Assembly (NCBI GenBank): GCA_016209685.1
Contig: JACQVQ010000012.1
Location: 111,584 to 175,583 of the forward strand
Length of the DNA: 64,000 nucleotides
Source of the DNA: Planctomycetota bacterium
GTDB lineage: Bacteria > Planctomycetota > Brocadiia > Brocadiales > Bathyanammoxibiaceae
Direction of reading: 5' to 3'
Shown: one piece after another, positions 1 through 11,100 of the stretch
Numbering within the stretch: position 1 is the first letter of the stretch
Layout: every line of letters begins with the position of its first letter
The notes under the pieces: model-generated
The model's input: only the letters and a program-made list of their open reading frames with translations
What the model was told of the DNA's origin: nothing
Database searches by the model: none
Made by a program: the position numbers and the translations under genes

Positions 1-1970
1 TTGCCGGCCCCTGTGGTAAGGGCATGGAGTTTGTCCCTGAGGGCGGCGGCCTTCTCAAAATCCAGCCTGGCGGCGGCCGCCCGCATCTCCTCCTTCAGGT
101 CATTAATGTACTCCATCGTAACGTACTCTTCCTCCGTCTCGGCCACTACCTCCCTGGCATACCTCTTGGCCGCCACCTCCTCCTCAATGCCCTTTCTAAT
201 CTCCTTTTTAATGGTACGGGGGGTAACGCCATGCCTCTTATTGTACTCCATCTGGAGCTTTCTCCTGCGTCGGGTCTCCTCCATGGCCCTCTGCATGGAG
301 GAGGTTACCTGGTCGGCATAAAGTATAACCTCTGCATTGACGTTTCTGGCAGTACGGCCAATGGTCTGGATTAAAGAGGTCTCAGAGCGTAGGAAGCCCT
401 CCTTATCGGCATCCATAATGGCTACCAGGGAGACCTCCGGGAGGTCCAGACCCTCTCTGAGGAGGTTGACGCCCACCACCACGTCAAACCTGCCAAGTCT
501 CAAATCGCGCAGGATTTCCACCCGCTCAAAGGCGTCCAGTTCCGAGTGGATATACATCCCCTTAAGCCCCTCTTCCTGTAAATACTCGCTCAGGTCTTCT
601 GCCAGGCGTTTGGTGAGGGTGGTAACCAGTACCCTCTCTCCCTTTCCGGCCCTCTGGCGGATTTGTTCCATGAGGTCTTTTACCTGGGTGCCGGCGGGCC
701 TTACATGGATGATTGGGTCTAGTAGACCCGTGGGTCTTATAATTTGTTCTACTACCTCTCCCTCACACCTTTCCAGCTCATAAGGGCCGGGGGTAGCTGA
801 GACGTATAGCAACTGACGGGTCTTACCCTCCCACTCCACAAACTTTAAGGGGCGGTTATCAAGGGCAGAGGGGAGGCGGAACCCATACTCAACCAGGGTC
901 TTCTTCCTGGCCTGGTCCCCGTTGTACATGCCCCCTATCTGGGGGACGGTAACGTGGGACTCGTCCACGATGCAGAAGAAGCCTTCAGGGAAGTAATCTA
1001 TAAGTGTATAAGGTGGTTCGCCTGGGGACCTACCGCTGATGTGGCGGGAGTAATTTTCAATGCCATGGCAGTAACCGGTCTCCACAAGCATCTCCATATC
1101 GTAACGTGTCCTGGCCTCAAGGCGTTGGGCCTCCAGGTGTTTCCCCCTGGAACGAAGGACCTCTAACCATGCCACCAGCTCCTTTTCAATGGAGGCCACT
1201 ACCCCTTCTATCTTGCCCTCGGGCATAACAAAGTGTTTGGCAGGGTAGATGTCCAGTACCCGTTCCTGGCTGAGCACCTCCCCAGTGGTCGGGTCTATCA
1301 CCGATAGTCTGTCCACCTCGTCCCCAAAGAACTCTATCCTGTAGCCCCATTCCTCATAGGCTGGATACACCTCCACCACGTCGCCCCTCACCCTGAAGGC
1401 GCCCCGCTCAAGGCCCAGGTCGTTCCTTTCATACTGGATGTTTACCAATTTTCTGAGGAATTTGTTCCTCTCTATCGCTTTACCCTTGCGGAGTGGGATG
1501 TACATCTCTTGATATTCCTCAGGGGAGCCTAAGCCGTAGATGCATGATACACTGGAGACTATTATGACGTCTTTTCGGCTCATCAGGGCACTGGTAGCGG
1601 CCAGGCGTAGGCGGTCAAGCTCCGGGTTTACGGTGGCCTCCTTTTCTATGTAGATGTCTCTCTGGGGTATGTAGGCCTCTGGCTGATAGTAGTCGTAATA
1701 GCTCACAAAGTATCGGACCGCATTGTGCGGGAAGAACTCCTTGAACTCACTATAAAGCTGGGCGGCCAGGGTCTTATTATGGGACATGACCAGGGTGGGT
1801 TTCCCGAGGGCCTGGATGACGTTGGCCATTGTAAAGGTCTTCCCCGAACCCGTTACCCCAAGTAGGGTCTGACATCGCCTCTCCGAAAGGAACCCCTCTA
1901 TAAGTTTCTTAATCGCCTTAGGCTGGTCGCCCCTGGGCCTAAAATTGGACACCAACTTGAACTCTGCCAC
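1..1970 (-). CDS. uvrB: UvrB, excinuclease ABC subunit B (3' end cut by window edge)
   Basis: UvrB is the helicase-like damage-verification subunit of the cytoplasmic UvrABC nucleotide-excision repair complex. Read from a GTG at 1970 the frame stays open for 656 codons and leaves the window; family members have about 660-680 residues, so little is missing. Visible motifs are Walker A GVTGSGKT (residues 38-45), the aromatic DNA-clamping beta-hairpin [15 protein letters not shown] (91-105), a VDESH helicase motif, and the C-terminal UVR coiled coil ([11 protein letters not shown]) that contacts UvrA/UvrC. GTG is chosen because the typical N-terminus ([13 protein letters not shown]) follows at once and a GGAG lies upstream. 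Identity is certain; only the far C-terminus is unseen. Confidence 0.97.
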   Translation of the reverse strand, partial: MAEFKLVSNFRPRGDQPKAIKKLIEGFLSERRCQTLLGVTGSGKTFTMANVIQALGKPTLVMSHNKTLAAQLYSEFKEFFPHNAVRYFVSYYDYYQPEAYIPQRDIYIEKEATVNPELDRLRLAATSALMSRKDVIIVSSVSCIYGLGSPEEYQEMYIPLRKGKAIERNKFLRKLVNIQYERNDLGLERGAFRVRGDVVEVYPAYEEWGYRIEFFGDEVDRLSVIDPTTGEVLSQERVLDIYPAKHFVMPEGKIEGVVASIEKELVAWLEVLRSRGKHLEAQRLEARTRYDMEMLVETGYCHGIENYSRHISGRSPGEPPYTLIDYFPEGFFCIVDESHVTVPQIGGMYNGDQARKKTLVEYGFRLPSALDNRPLKFVEWEGKTRQLLYVSATPGPYELERCEGEVVEQIIRPTGLLDPIIHVRPAGTQVKDLMEQIRQRAGKGERVLVTTLTKRLAEDLSEYLQEEGLKGMYIHSELDAFERVEILRDLRLGRFDVVVGVNLLREGLDLPEVSLVAIMDADKEGFLRSETSLIQTIGRTARNVNAEVILYADQVTSSMQRAMEETRRRRKLQMEYNKRHGVTPRTIKKEIRKGIEEEVAAKRYAREVVAETEEEYVTMEYINDLKEEMRAAAARLDFEKAAALRDKLHALTTGAG

Positions 1971-2006
1971 GTCCCCGTCTCCAGTTCCCTGTCCCCTGTC
2001 TACTGT

Positions 2007-2381
2007 TTACTGTCTACTGTCTACTGTCAAGTATCCCCTTATCTCTTCCAGTACTTCAGGACTTATGCCTTTTACCTTGAGGAGGTCTTCCGGGCTACTA
2101 AAGGGTCCGTATTTCTGACGGTATTCTACAATGGCCCTGGCCTTCTTCTCTCCAATCTTGGGGAGTGCCACAAGCTCATACCACTCTGCAGAGTTAACGT
2201 CTAGCTGGAGTCTTATTTCCTGAAGGTCCTGGCGGAGTATTTTTATGTCTTCAGAACCTATATGGGAGTCCAGGAAATACTTTAACAAAATCCCCGCAAA
2301 GAGGGCAGAAAAGAGTATGCAGAGGACCAAGAATTCTTTTCTGGAGATATCAAGAGCTTCTAAGGCCCTAGGCAATTTCAT
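2007..2381 (-). CDS. ComEA-like membrane-anchored helix-hairpin-helix protein
   Basis: A 124-residue protein with one N-terminal membrane segment (about residues 16-36) followed by a soluble tail. The tail carries a tandem helix-hairpin-helix DNA-binding fold (LPKIGEKKARAIVEYR, then LLKVKGISPEVLEEIRGYL). This is the architecture of ComEA, which binds incoming DNA in the periplasm during competence, although many ComEA-like proteins have unknown roles. No other competence gene is visible nearby. The last residues (TVDSRQ) are encoded by an intergenic-type repeat (CTACTGT units), so the native C-terminus seems to have been altered by repeat sequence. It lies between uvrB and ftsH on the same strand. 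Confidence 0.8.
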   Translation of the reverse strand: MKLPRALEALDISRKEFLVLCILFSALFAGILLKYFLDSHIGSEDIKILRQDLQEIRLQLDVNSAEWYELVALPKIGEKKARAIVEYRQKYGPFSSPEDLLKVKGISPEVLEEIRGYLTVDSRQ

Positions 2382-2408
2382 CTTACGTGTAGCCTTGAGG
2401 GATACAAC

Positions 2409-2490
2409 ACAGTAGGCAGTAAGCAGTAAGGAGTAAGCAGAAAGCTACTACCTTCTTTTTTTGCCTACTGCCTACTGCTTACTGCCTACT
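2409..2490. repeat. Inverted repeat of AGTAGGCAGTAAGC units
   Basis: Left arm about 2409-2440 (AGTAGGCAGTAAGCAGTAAG), right arm 2461-2490 its near reverse complement, giving a long hairpin between ftsH and the ComEA-like gene. The right arm supplies the ftsH stop codon (TAG). Relatives of this repeat occur near 39070-39105 and in the tails of other genes here. Confidence 0.8.
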
Positions 2491-4381
2491 TATTTTCAGA
2501 TAGGGTGATGCCCACGGCCTCTTTCTCCCGGCCCTTTTTTTCCTTTTTTACCCCAAGGAGTTCCACCACCTCTTCCCCGTCCAGGAGTTCCCTCTCCTCC
2601 AGTTTGCGGGCGAGCAGTTCAAGCTTGTCCTTGTTATCGGAAAGGAGTTTGTAGGCCCTATCGTAGCCCTCCCTGACGATTCTGGATACTTCCTCATCAA
2701 TCAGGATAGCGGTCTTTTCGCTATATTCTTTCTCTTGTACCAGGTCGTGGCCCAGGAAGATGTTCCCCGACTGTCTCCCGAAGGTCTGAGGCCCTAGCTT
2801 GGTGCTCATGCCGAACCTGCAGACGTAATCCCTGGCCAATCGGGTGACTTTTTCCAAGTCGTTATGGGCCCCCGTGGATACCTCCCCGAAGACCATTGAT
2901 TCAGCCGCCCTGCCCCCCAGTAGTACGCACAGGGTGTCCATTATCTCAGATTCAGTGGTCAGATACCTGTCTTCTGTAGGGAGTTGGAGGGTATAACCCA
3001 GTGCGGCGGCACCCCTGGGGATGATAGAGACCTTGTGTACAGGGTCAGCATGGGGCAAGAAGGCCGCAATAAGGGCATGCCCTGACTCGTGATAGGCCAC
3101 GGTCCTCTTCTCATCCTCGCTCATGACCCGGCTCTTCCTCTCGGGACCGGCAATAACCCTATCAATGGCATCCTCAAACTCTGGCATCTCTACCGCCTCT
3201 TTATCCCGCCTGGCCGCCAGGAGGGCAGCCTCATTCACCACGTTAGCCAGGTCAGCACCAGAAAAACCAGGGGTGCGCTTGGCAACGACCTTTAGGTCAA
3301 TGTCTGGGGCAAGTTTGACGTTCCTTTTATGGACGTTCAGGATGGCCTCCCTGCCCAGGAGGTCTGGCCTGTCCACGGTAATTTGACGGTCAAAGCGCCC
3401 CGGCCTAAGGAGTGCCACATCCAGGACGTCCGGACGGTTAGTGGCCGCCATAATAATCACGCCCTTCTTGGAAGAGAAACCATCCATCTCAGCGAGGAGT
3501 TGGTTGAGGGTCTGTTCCCTCTCATCGTGGCCGCCACCCAGGCCCGTCCCCCTCTGTCTCCCCACACTATCTATCTCATCTATAAAGACTATACAAGGCG
3601 CCCTCTCCTTAGCCTGCTCAAACATATCACGCACCCTGGCGGCCCCCATCCCTACGAACATCTCCACAAAGTCTGAACCGCTGATGGAAAAGAAGGGCAC
3701 ATCTGCCTCTCCCGCCACCGCCTTGGCCAGCAGGGTCTTACCAGTCCCGGGGGGACCTATAAGGAGGACTCCTTTGGGGATCTTCCCCCCCAGTTTCTGA
3801 AAGCGTTCCGGGTTGCTAAGGAAGTCTATGACCTCTTTTAGCTCCTCCTTTGCCTCGTCACAACCAGCCACATCGGCAAAGGTAACCTTCTCGGAATCAC
3901 TCTCGGCGTAAAGTTTTATCTTGGCCTTTCCGAAGGACATAAAGGGGGCGCCCACCCCACCCATGCGCCTAAAGATGAAGAACCATCCGACGGCCATCAT
4001 GGCCAGGGGGAAAAACCACCACATGAGAAAGGTCTTTAAAAAAGTATTCTCTATTTCCCCCTTAAAGCTTATATGCCTCGCCTCAAGCTCTTCTACCAGC
4101 TTTGTATCCTGAACCGATACAGTGGCAAAGGCCACCTCCTCAAAACCTACCCCCTCAGCCGCTGGTTTACGGTAACGCCCTCTAATTAAATCAGGACTCA
4201 CCGTTACGTCCACTATGTCCCCATTCTTTAGATACTCCTTGAACTGGGTATAGGTGATCTCTTCTGCCCTTGGTGAGACCATCATCTGCAAGGCATACAT
4301 CACCAGGAGAAAGAGGAAGAGATAGCCGATGGAAAAGGTGGTCTTATTAGGTTTTAACTTTTTCTGTGGCTTTTTTGCCAT
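2486..4381 (-). CDS. ftsH: FtsH, membrane-bound ATP-dependent zinc metalloprotease
   Basis: FtsH forms a hexamer in the inner membrane that extracts and degrades damaged membrane proteins and unstable cytosolic regulators. All modules are present in 631 residues: two membrane segments (about 15-34 and 114-137) flanking a periplasmic domain, an AAA+ domain with Walker A GPPGTGKT (209-216), Walker B IVFIDEID (264-271) and the second region of homology (RPGRFDR, 326-332), and an M41 protease domain with the zinc motif HESGH (431-435). The length is typical. The stop codon falls inside the flanking inverted repeat. It is probably transcribed alone. Confidence 0.98.
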   Translation of the reverse strand: MAKKPQKKLKPNKTTFSIGYLFLFLLVMYALQMMVSPRAEEITYTQFKEYLKNGDIVDVTVSPDLIRGRYRKPAAEGVGFEEVAFATVSVQDTKLVEELEARHISFKGEIENTFLKTFLMWWFFPLAMMAVGWFFIFRRMGGVGAPFMSFGKAKIKLYAESDSEKVTFADVAGCDEAKEELKEVIDFLSNPERFQKLGGKIPKGVLLIGPPGTGKTLLAKAVAGEADVPFFSISGSDFVEMFVGMGAARVRDMFEQAKERAPCIVFIDEIDSVGRQRGTGLGGGHDEREQTLNQLLAEMDGFSSKKGVIIMAATNRPDVLDVALLRPGRFDRQITVDRPDLLGREAILNVHKRNVKLAPDIDLKVVAKRTPGFSGADLANVVNEAALLAARRDKEAVEMPEFEDAIDRVIAGPERKSRVMSEDEKRTVAYHESGHALIAAFLPHADPVHKVSIIPRGAAALGYTLQLPTEDRYLTTESEIMDTLCVLLGGRAAESMVFGEVSTGAHNDLEKVTRLARDYVCRFGMSTKLGPQTFGRQSGNIFLGHDLVQEKEYSEKTAILIDEEVSRIVREGYDRAYKLLSDNKDKLELLARKLEERELLDGEEVVELLGVKKEKKGREKEAVGITLSENK

Positions 4382-4530
4382 GATACTTCTAACTAGAGTC
4401 TATTGCTAGTCTTATAACAAGGGACGTCTCTCTTTATTACAAGTTATTATATGAAAAGGCAGGGAGGATGTCAAAGCAATAAGTATAGCAAACCCTTTTG
4501 TATTTTAGGCCTGGTCGCATAATTGCACCA

Positions 4531-5190
4531 CTATTTCTTTTTGAATACAAGAAAATAGTGGTAAGGCATAAATCTCTGCCTCTCTGAGATACCAAGGCCC
4601 GCCTGCCCTGCCTCTTTTATAACTGTATCCTCAGGTACCCTCTCTTGTCGTGGTGGGCCTATGGGAGATTCCTTCTCCGGGTCCCAATCAATGATGACTA
4701 ACCTCCCCCCAATCTTCAATTCCTTTCTGATATTTTCTAACAGCAACAGAGGCATTCCTACCTCATGGTAGGTGTTCGCCAGGAGTGCCAGGTTAAGAGA
4801 GTCTTCAGGGAGGGTGGGGTCATCTGGTCTTCCCATCACTACCCTGATGTTCCTCAGTTCAAGGGTTTCTATCTTTTTAGAGAGATAATCCGCCATCGCC
4901 TGCTGGACGTCTTCTGCATAGACCAGCCCCTCAGCCCCCACCCTCTGGGCCATTGGGAGGGTAAAATAGCCTGCCCCTGCCCCTATATCCGCCACAATAT
5001 CACCCTTTTTTATCCCCAACATATCCATTACCTTCTCTGCATCCTGCCACTCCCTGGGCCCCTCCAGCACTGATATCTTTGCAGGAGGAAACAGTCTCCC
5101 GGGTCGTCTCTCCTGGGCTAAAAGGGGTGAAAAGAGGGAGGGCAACAAAAGCATTAGAATAAGTAAACCTTTTTGTATCCCTGTCTTCAT
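4531..5190 (-). CDS. Secreted class I SAM-dependent methyltransferase-like protein
   Basis: A 219-residue protein with an N-terminal signal peptide (about residues 1-25, ending LLAQE), followed by a Rossmann-fold methyltransferase domain. The SAM-binding glycine motif I is VADIGAGAGYFTLPMAQR (about 65-82), and a later strand reads GGRLVIIDW. Export is unusual for a SAM-dependent enzyme because SAM is cytoplasmic, but signal-peptide-bearing relatives of this family are known in environmental bacteria and have no settled substrate. The start overlaps the end of the upstream gene by an ATGA, so the two genes are co-transcribed and may share a periplasmic task. No substrate is proposed. Confidence 0.75.
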   Translation of the reverse strand: MKTGIQKGLLILMLLLPSLFSPLLAQERRPGRLFPPAKISVLEGPREWQDAEKVMDMLGIKKGDIVADIGAGAGYFTLPMAQRVGAEGLVYAEDVQQAMADYLSKKIETLELRNIRVVMGRPDDPTLPEDSLNLALLANTYHEVGMPLLLLENIRKELKIGGRLVIIDWDPEKESPIGPPRQERVPEDTVIKEAGQAGLGISERQRFMPYHYFLVFKKK

Positions 5191-6110
5191 TCTCTTCCTT
5201 TCCTTGTCAGAAACTCCGTGGTGTTAAGGATGAGCCAATTATTCTGAGCGCCCTCTCTAAGCCAGCCATTGTAAAGCTCCTTGCCGGGGGTCAGCGTGGT
5301 GCCATCATCGGCAGGGGAGCTGTCAGAAAGGGCGGCTATCCTCCCCCGACCTAGCCTGGAGGTGGCAAAGACAATGTCTTGCCCCGTCTGAGTGGAACCA
5401 TTCATCCAGACATGCCCTTTCGCACTCGTGTTAAGGTGTTTCAAGGTGCTCATGGTCCCGAAGCCATGCAGGTACACCCTCTTCACCACCCCAAATGGGC
5501 CCTGGAAGATGGGATAGCCCTCCCCATCAGTTAATGAACAAAAGTTGGAGGTATAATATCCACCTTTTAGCCAGGCATTGGTCTCTCCCTCTCCCTGAAA
5601 ATGTATCCCCGTCACCTCCTCTAATTTATTAAAGATTCCTGTAGAGTCTATACCGTCGTTATCCCTGTCAGAGCCGAAGTGGTCTGCCACAAGAAAGAGA
5701 CCTCCCCCTCCCCTGACAAAAGCCACGACAGCCTGGAGTTCTGAGGGGGCAAGGGCCTTGTTAGGTTCACAAAGGACAAGGACGCCGTAGCCAGACAAAT
5801 CCTGTGGATTGTGGGTGTTACCAAAGGTCAAAGGCTTGTTGGTACTCTCCACCTCGTACCTCCCCGTCCTGTAAAGCTCATAGGCCCAGGAGGAGATGCC
5901 ACCAGACCATTCCTCCGGGACCTTAGGGTCTCTTGGCCTGGGTACAGGAATATCGTCATCTATTACCCAATCCGCATGTCTACCGGCACTCTCGCCATGA
6001 CCAGCGTCAAAGAGTACCCCATATCTCCCTTCCCCCGAACTCCCCCTGGCTATCAGGAGTAAGAGCAGTAAGGCAAGGGTAACATGGCCCAATCGTCCCA
6101 TGTGATTCAT
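5187..6110 (-). CDS. Secreted GATase-like (DUF4350/ThuA-type fold) protein of unknown function
   Basis: A 307-residue protein with a signal peptide (about 1-27). The body begins VLFDAGHGE and has YGVLVLCEPN followed by a glycine-rich turn (VRGGGGLFLVADHFG). This resembles the glutamine-amidotransferase-like fold seen in DUF4350 and Gld/ThuA-type proteins that lack the catalytic cysteine. A C-terminal segment (IAALSDSSPADDGTT) also fits such domains. It is translationally coupled to the downstream methyltransferase-like gene. I cannot assign a function; polysaccharide or surface binding is possible but unsupported. Confidence 0.6.
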   Translation of the reverse strand: MNHMGRLGHVTLALLLLLLIARGSSGEGRYGVLFDAGHGESAGRHADWVIDDDIPVPRPRDPKVPEEWSGGISSWAYELYRTGRYEVESTNKPLTFGNTHNPQDLSGYGVLVLCEPNKALAPSELQAVVAFVRGGGGLFLVADHFGSDRDNDGIDSTGIFNKLEEVTGIHFQGEGETNAWLKGGYYTSNFCSLTDGEGYPIFQGPFGVVKRVYLHGFGTMSTLKHLNTSAKGHVWMNGSTQTGQDIVFATSRLGRGRIAALSDSSPADDGTTLTPGKELYNGWLREGAQNNWLILNTTEFLTRKGRE

Positions 6111-6233
6111 ACTAGAAGCATGTTATTCCCTTTTACGCCGTTTTTCAACGCCCATGGTTGCAGGAGCTAGGGAGCAACAAGATTTTATCCTGCTACCCCC
6201 TATTCCCTGACCCCTAGTTCAGGGAAACTCCCC

Positions 6234-6262
6234 TTGACACATCGGTTTTGGGGGAGTAGGAT
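6234..6262 (+). promoter_or_regulatory. Sigma-70-type promoter for carA
   Basis: TTGACA at 6234-6239, a 17-bp spacer, and TAGGAT at 6257-6262. Transcription would start near 6269, giving a leader of only about 20 nt before carA and no clear Shine-Dalgarno sequence. Confidence 0.65.
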
Positions 6263-6290
6263 AACCTAAAAGATTCCTTTAAGATAAATC

Positions 6291-7394
6291 ATGAAAAAAA
6301 GGGCAGTGGTGGCGCTTAAGGACGGCGCCTTTTTTGAAGGATGGTCCTTTGGAGCGGAGGGTGAGGCCAAGGGGGAAGTAGTTTTTAATACAGGAATGAC
6401 CGGTTACCAGGAGGTCCTTACAGACCCCTCCTACCAGGGCCAGATGGTAACCATGACCTATCCCCTCATAGGCAATTATGGGGTAAACCTGGAAGACAAT
6501 GAATCCCACCGCCTGTACCCCCACGGTTTTATCGTAAAGGAATACTGCCCCTACCCCAGTAACTGGCGTTCCAGGGCAAGTCTAGATACCCTCCTCAAGG
6601 CCCACAGTATCATAGGTATCCAGGGGGTAGACACCCGCGCCCTTACCCGCCACCTCAGAGACCATGGCGCCCAGGAAGGGATAATCTCTACGGAGGACTT
6701 TGAGCGGGAGAGCCTGGCAAAAAAGATAAGGGCTATCCCGGGCCTGGTAGGGCAGGACATGGTGAGGGAAATCACCTGCCGCAACCCCTTCATGTGGGAC
6801 TCCACCAGAAAGAATGGTAACCTGCGTGTGGTGGTCTACGACTGTGGGGTTAAATACAACATCCTGAGGAGCCTGTCGGGTCTAGGTCTGGAGGTACTGG
6901 TAGTCCCTGCCCAGACCCCGGCAGACGAGGTACTGGCAAAAGACCCCCACGGGATACTGGTATCCAACGGCCCTGGCGACCCTGAAGGCGTCCCCTACAT
7001 GATAAAGAACATCAAGAAACTCCTGGGGAAGAGGCCCATCTTTGGAATCTGCCTCGGACACCAGCTCCTGGCCCTTGCCCTGGGACTGAAGACCTATAAA
7101 TTGAAGTTCGGCCACCACGGCAGTAACCATCCCGTGATGGACCTCTCCACCCGCAAGGTAGAGATTACCACCCAGAACCATTGCTTTGCCGTAGAGGGAT
7201 GGGAGGGGTGGAGGGATACGCACCACGGCCCGGTAGAGGTAACCCATGTAAACCTCAACGACCGCTCGGTGGAGGGGCTAAGACTCAAGGACCTCCCAGT
7301 CTTCAGTATCCAGTACCACCCCGAGGCCAGCCCCGGGCCGCATGATGCGGGGTATCTGTTTGAGAGGTTTTTGGGGATGATGAAGGGCCAATAA
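6291..7394 (+). CDS. carA: Carbamoyl-phosphate synthase small subunit (glutaminase)
   Basis: CarA hydrolyses glutamine and channels ammonia to CarB, which makes carbamoyl phosphate for pyrimidine and arginine synthesis. The 367 residues show the N-terminal CarA domain ([11 protein letters not shown], 31-41) and a class I glutamine amidotransferase with nucleophile Cys254 (FGICLGHQ) and the His343/Glu345 pair ([10 protein letters not shown]). Length is standard. In most genomes carB follows directly; here a repeat, a broken copy of the carB start and a two-gene cassette separate them, so carB is presumably read through or uses another promoter. Confidence 0.98.
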   Translation: MKKRAVVALKDGAFFEGWSFGAEGEAKGEVVFNTGMTGYQEVLTDPSYQGQMVTMTYPLIGNYGVNLEDNESHRLYPHGFIVKEYCPYPSNWRSRASLDTLLKAHSIIGIQGVDTRALTRHLRDHGAQEGIISTEDFERESLAKKIRAIPGLVGQDMVREITCRNPFMWDSTRKNGNLRVVVYDCGVKYNILRSLSGLGLEVLVVPAQTPADEVLAKDPHGILVSNGPGDPEGVPYMIKNIKKLLGKRPIFGICLGHQLLALALGLKTYKLKFGHHGSNHPVMDLSTRKVEITTQNHCFAVEGWEGWRDTHHGPVEVTHVNLNDRSVEGLRLKDLPVFSIQYHPEASPGPHDAGYLFERFLGMMKGQ

Positions 7395-7402
7395 AGTTTA
7401 AT

Positions 7403-7454
7403 GTCACCCTGAGCGGAGCGAAGGGTCTAGATTCTTCGCTTCGCTCAGAATGAC
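7403..7454. repeat. Inverted repeat of the GTCACCCTGAGC...TCAGAATGAC family
   Basis: Imperfect dyad between carA and the cassette. A longer relative lies at about 12250-12369 between phoB and phoR. This kind of element (GTCATTCTGAGCGAAGCGAAG-like) recurs in many unrelated bacterial genomes. Confidence 0.75.
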
Positions 7455-7461
7455 AACTCAA

Positions 7462-7546
7462 ACCAATGCTCAAACGCACTGACATAAAGAAAATACTCAT
7501 CATAGGCTCGGGCCGATTGTAGTGGGTCAGGCTGTGATTTGATATG
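7462..7546 (+). pseudogene. Broken copy of the carB 5' end
   Basis: From ACCAATG (ATG at 7466) onward the sequence aligns base for base with the start of intact carB (8188-8275), with scattered substitutions and single-base deletions. It reads [16 protein letters not shown] before an early stop, against [16 protein letters not shown] in carB. Similarity ends near TTTGAT (about 7543), immediately before the ribosome-binding site of the DUF5678 gene. This is most simply the original or duplicated carB start left behind when the cassette entered. Confidence 0.85.
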
Positions 7547-7556
7547 GAGGAAAAAA

Positions 7557-7799
7557 ATGAAAACACATGAGGTAAAAAGACCCTCTCCAGAGGTCTTGAA
7601 AAACCTTGAGGCCCTTGAAGGACAATACAAAGGGATGATTGCCGCTATTTACCCTGATAGTGGCGAATACTTTCTGGGTAAAACTTTGGTTGGAGCCGCA
7701 GAGAAAGCCAGAAAAAAATACCCAGAGAAAACCTTTTACTTTATCCGTATAGGCTACCCCTACGCCCATGAGCATAGAGGTGGTATTAAAAAGGCATGA
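7557..7799 (+). CDS. DUF5678-type small protein, first gene of a two-gene cassette
   Basis: An 80-residue protein. The ATG at 7557 is chosen over an upstream TTG because GGAGG (7546-7550) lies six bases before it. The central part (LEGQYKGMIAAIYPDSGEYF, then GKTLVGAAEKARKKYP) follows the DUF5678 pattern of a short beta-hairpin followed by a helix. These proteins are often found next to small retropepsin-like proteases, as here, and their role is not established. Its stop overlaps the next ATG (ATGA at 7796-7799), so the two are translationally coupled. Its A/T-rich codon use differs from the flanking car genes, which suggests acquisition. Confidence 0.7.
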   Translation: MKTHEVKRPSPEVLKNLEALEGQYKGMIAAIYPDSGEYFLGKTLVGAAEKARKKYPEKTFYFIRIGYPYAHEHRGGIKKA

Positions 7800-8188
7800 C
7801 AAAAATTAAGGGTCTTATCAAGAACTTTGTACCTACTTTTGGTGTGCACGTAGACGAGGATGTAGGAATTTTAAAGATTGTAGATGACCATGATGCAACT
7901 AAATTTGTGGTAGATACCGGATTCACTGGAGGCGTGTCTATTTCAGATGACATACTTGATTTACTTAGTTTAGATTTTGTTGGATTTGAAATGTTTCGGT
8001 TAGCCAGTGGAGAAATTGTGGACCTGCCTGTTTATTTAGGTGGCGTTGAGGTCTTTGGTAGAAAAACGAAAACATGGTTTATCCCTGGCGAACCACTCCT
8101 GGGTATGGAGTTTCTTTCTGTGGTGGGAAATTCCCTAGTTTTAAATTTTAAGGCCTCCACAGTGGAGTTAATTGGTAAACAAGAATAA
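7796..8188 (+). CDS. Retropepsin-like (clan AA) aspartyl protease family protein
   Basis: A 130-residue protein with the single-domain aspartyl-protease signature FVVDTGFTGGVSIS (about 38-51, active-site Asp41-Thr-Gly) and the later LLGMEFL element typical of this family. Retropepsin-like proteins act as dimers, each supplying one Asp. It is coupled to the DUF5678 gene and ends 3 bp before the carB start codon. Low GC and codon use unlike carA/carB suggest transfer. Substrate is unknown; a toxin-antitoxin-like or post-translational control role with its partner is only an inference. Confidence 0.72.
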   Translation: MTKIKGLIKNFVPTFGVHVDEDVGILKIVDDHDATKFVVDTGFTGGVSISDDILDLLSLDFVGFEMFRLASGEIVDLPVYLGGVEVFGRKTKTWFIPGEPLLGMEFLSVVGNSLVLNFKASTVELIGKQE

Positions 8189-8191
8189 CCA

Positions 8192-11100
8192 ATGCCCAAA
8201 CGCACCGACATAAAAAAAATTCTAATCATAGGCTCAGGGCCGATTATCATCGGCCAGGCCTGTGAGTTTGATTACTCCGGCACTCAGGCCTGTAAGGCCC
8301 TCAGGGAGGAGGGCTACCAGATAGTCCTGGTAAACAGTAACCCCGCCACCATCATGACGGACCCTGAGATTGCTGACGCCACCTACGTAGAACCTCTCAC
8401 CCCTGAGGTACTGGAGAAGGTCATCGCCAGGGAGCGACCCCAGGCCCTACTGCCTACCCTGGGCGGGCAGACGGCCCTTAACCTGGCAGTGGCCCTGGTA
8501 GAGAGGGACGTCCTGAATAAATACGCCGTAGAACTCATCGGGGCCAAATACGAGGCCATCAAAAAGGCGGAGGATAGGCAATTATTCAAGGAGTCCATGA
8601 GGAAGATTGGCCTCGAGGTCCCTGAAAGCTATTATATCCGTTCAATGAGTGAGGCCATGGGGGCCTATGAAAAGATTGGCCTCCCTGCCATAATCCGCCC
8701 CTCGTTCACCCTCGGTGGTACGGGGAGCAATATCGCCAGGACCCCGGAAGAGTTCAAAGAATATGTAGAGCACGGCCTGGACATGAGCCCCGTCTGTGAG
8801 GTCCTCATAGAGCGTTCAATCATAGGCTGGAAGGAGTTTGAGTTGGAGGTGATGCGTGACCTCAGGGACAACGTGGTCATTATATGTACCATTGAGAACC
8901 TTGACCCCATGGGGGTACACACAGGGGACAGCATAACCGTGGCCCCGGCCCAGACCCTTACTGATAGAGAATATCAGGTCATGCGGGATGCGGCCATAAA
9001 GGTTATCCGCGAGATAGGGGTAGAGACTGGAGGCTCTAACATCCAGTTTGCCATACACCCGAAGACCGGGGAGATGCTGGCCATAGAGATGAACCCCAGG
9101 GTCTCCCGCAGTTCCGCCCTTGCCTCCAAGGCCACGGGCTTCCCCATTGCCAAGATTGCCGCCAAGCTAGCCGTAGGCTACACCCTGGACGAGATTCCTA
9201 ACGACATAACCCGCTACACCCCTGCCAGCTTTGAACCTGCCATAGATTACTGCGTGGTAAAGGTGCCGAGATTTGACTTTGAGAAATTCCCCGGTGCAGA
9301 CCAGCGGCTCACCACCCAGATGAAGTCCGTGGGGGAGGTCATGGCCATTGGACGGACCTTCAAAGAGGCCCTGGGGAAGGCCCTGCGGTCTATGGAAATT
9401 GACCGCCCAGGTCTGGTGGAAGTCTTACCCAGCGTCCCCAATGCAGAGGAGATAAGGGCCTTCTTACGCCAGAAGCTCCAGGTACCGTCCTGGGAGGGCA
9501 TATGGTACATTGCAGAGGGGTTAAGGTACGACCTTACCGTAGAAGAACTCTACAAGCTCACCCATGTAGACCCCTGGTTCCTAAACAATGTAAAAGAGAT
9601 AGTGGACATGGAGGACGGACTACGCCTAGAAGGCATAATGGTAGGGGCACGTTGCAACGTGCCCCTACTGAAGGAGGCCAAGGCTTATGGTCTCTCGGAC
9701 GCCCGCATAGCCCAATTGACCGGCACCACAGAGGAATCCGTACGTTCCCTCCGTCACAAAGATAACCTGCGGCCCGTATACAAGAGGGTAGACACCTGTG
9801 CCGCAGAGTTTGAGACCTACACCCCTTACCTGTATTCCACCTATGAGCAGGAGTGTGAGGCCAGACCCACAGACAGGCCCAAGGTGGTCATCCTGGGCAG
9901 TGGGCCCAACCGCATCGGCCAAGGGATAGAGTTTGACTACTGCTGTGTCCATGCCGTCATGGCCCTCAGGGAGATGGGTTACGAGACCATAATGGTCAAC
10001 TGTAACCCGGAGACGGTAAGCACCGACTACGATACCTCTGACAGGCTGTACTTTGAACCCCTTACGCTGGAAGACACCCTGGAGATTATCCACCTGGAAA
10101 AGCCGCAGGGGGTAATAGTCCAGCTTGGAGGCCAGACGCCCCTGAAGCTGGCGGTACCCCTGGAAAAGGAGGGCATAAAGGTACTGGGGACGTCCCCCGA
10201 TAGTATAGACCGCGCTGAGGACAGGGAGCGGTTTGCAGAACTCCTCAGGAAGGTAGGCCTGAAACAACCTGACAACGGCTGTGCACGCTCCATGAAAGAG
10301 GCCATAACAGTTGCGGAGAGGTTGGGGTATCCGGTACTCGTCAGGCCCTCCTACGTACTGGGGGGACGTGCCATGCGGGTGGCCTTTGATGAGAAATCGC
10401 TAAGAGACTACGTCCAGAAGGCCACAGAGGTCTCACCCAAACATCCCGTGCTTATAGACAAATTTCTGGAAGACGCCGTAGAGATAGACGTGGACGCCGT
10501 GGCGGATGGCCAGCATGAGGTCTTTGTTGGAGGGATTATGGAGCATATTGAGGCCGCCGGCATACACTCAGGGGACAGCTCCTGCGCCCTTCCACCCTAC
10601 TCCCTGCCACGGGAGACCGTGGAAGAGATAGAGCGTCAAACCCAGGTACTGGCACTGGAACTGCAAGTACTTGGCCTCATTAACATCCAGTACGCCATAA
10701 AAGACGGTGAGGTCTATGTGTTAGAAGTAAACCCCAGGGCCTCCAGGACCGTACCTTTTGTCTCCAAGGCCATAGGCATACCCTTGGCCAAGGTGGCTAC
10801 AAAAATTATTATGGGAAAGACCCTGAGGGAATTAGTAGGGGCGACCGGCCGGTCGCCTCTACCTTACACAGCCGTAAAAGAAGCTGTTCTACCATTCATA
10901 AAGTTCCCAGGGGTAGATACCATCCTGGGGCCTGAGATGAAGTCCACCGGGGAGGTCATGGGGCTGGACAAGGACTTTAGCAGGGCCTATGCCAAGAGCC
11001 AGATGGGTGCGGATGGCTTACTGCCGTTGTCGGGAACGGTATTCATAAGTGTAAGAGACAGAGATAAACCTGGGGCCGCCCTGTTGGCTAAGACCCTTCA

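Noticed and set aside
9665-10267. 200-codon open frame antisense to carB
   Set aside because: Lies wholly opposite a conserved enzyme gene, with no start signal and no recognisable domain.
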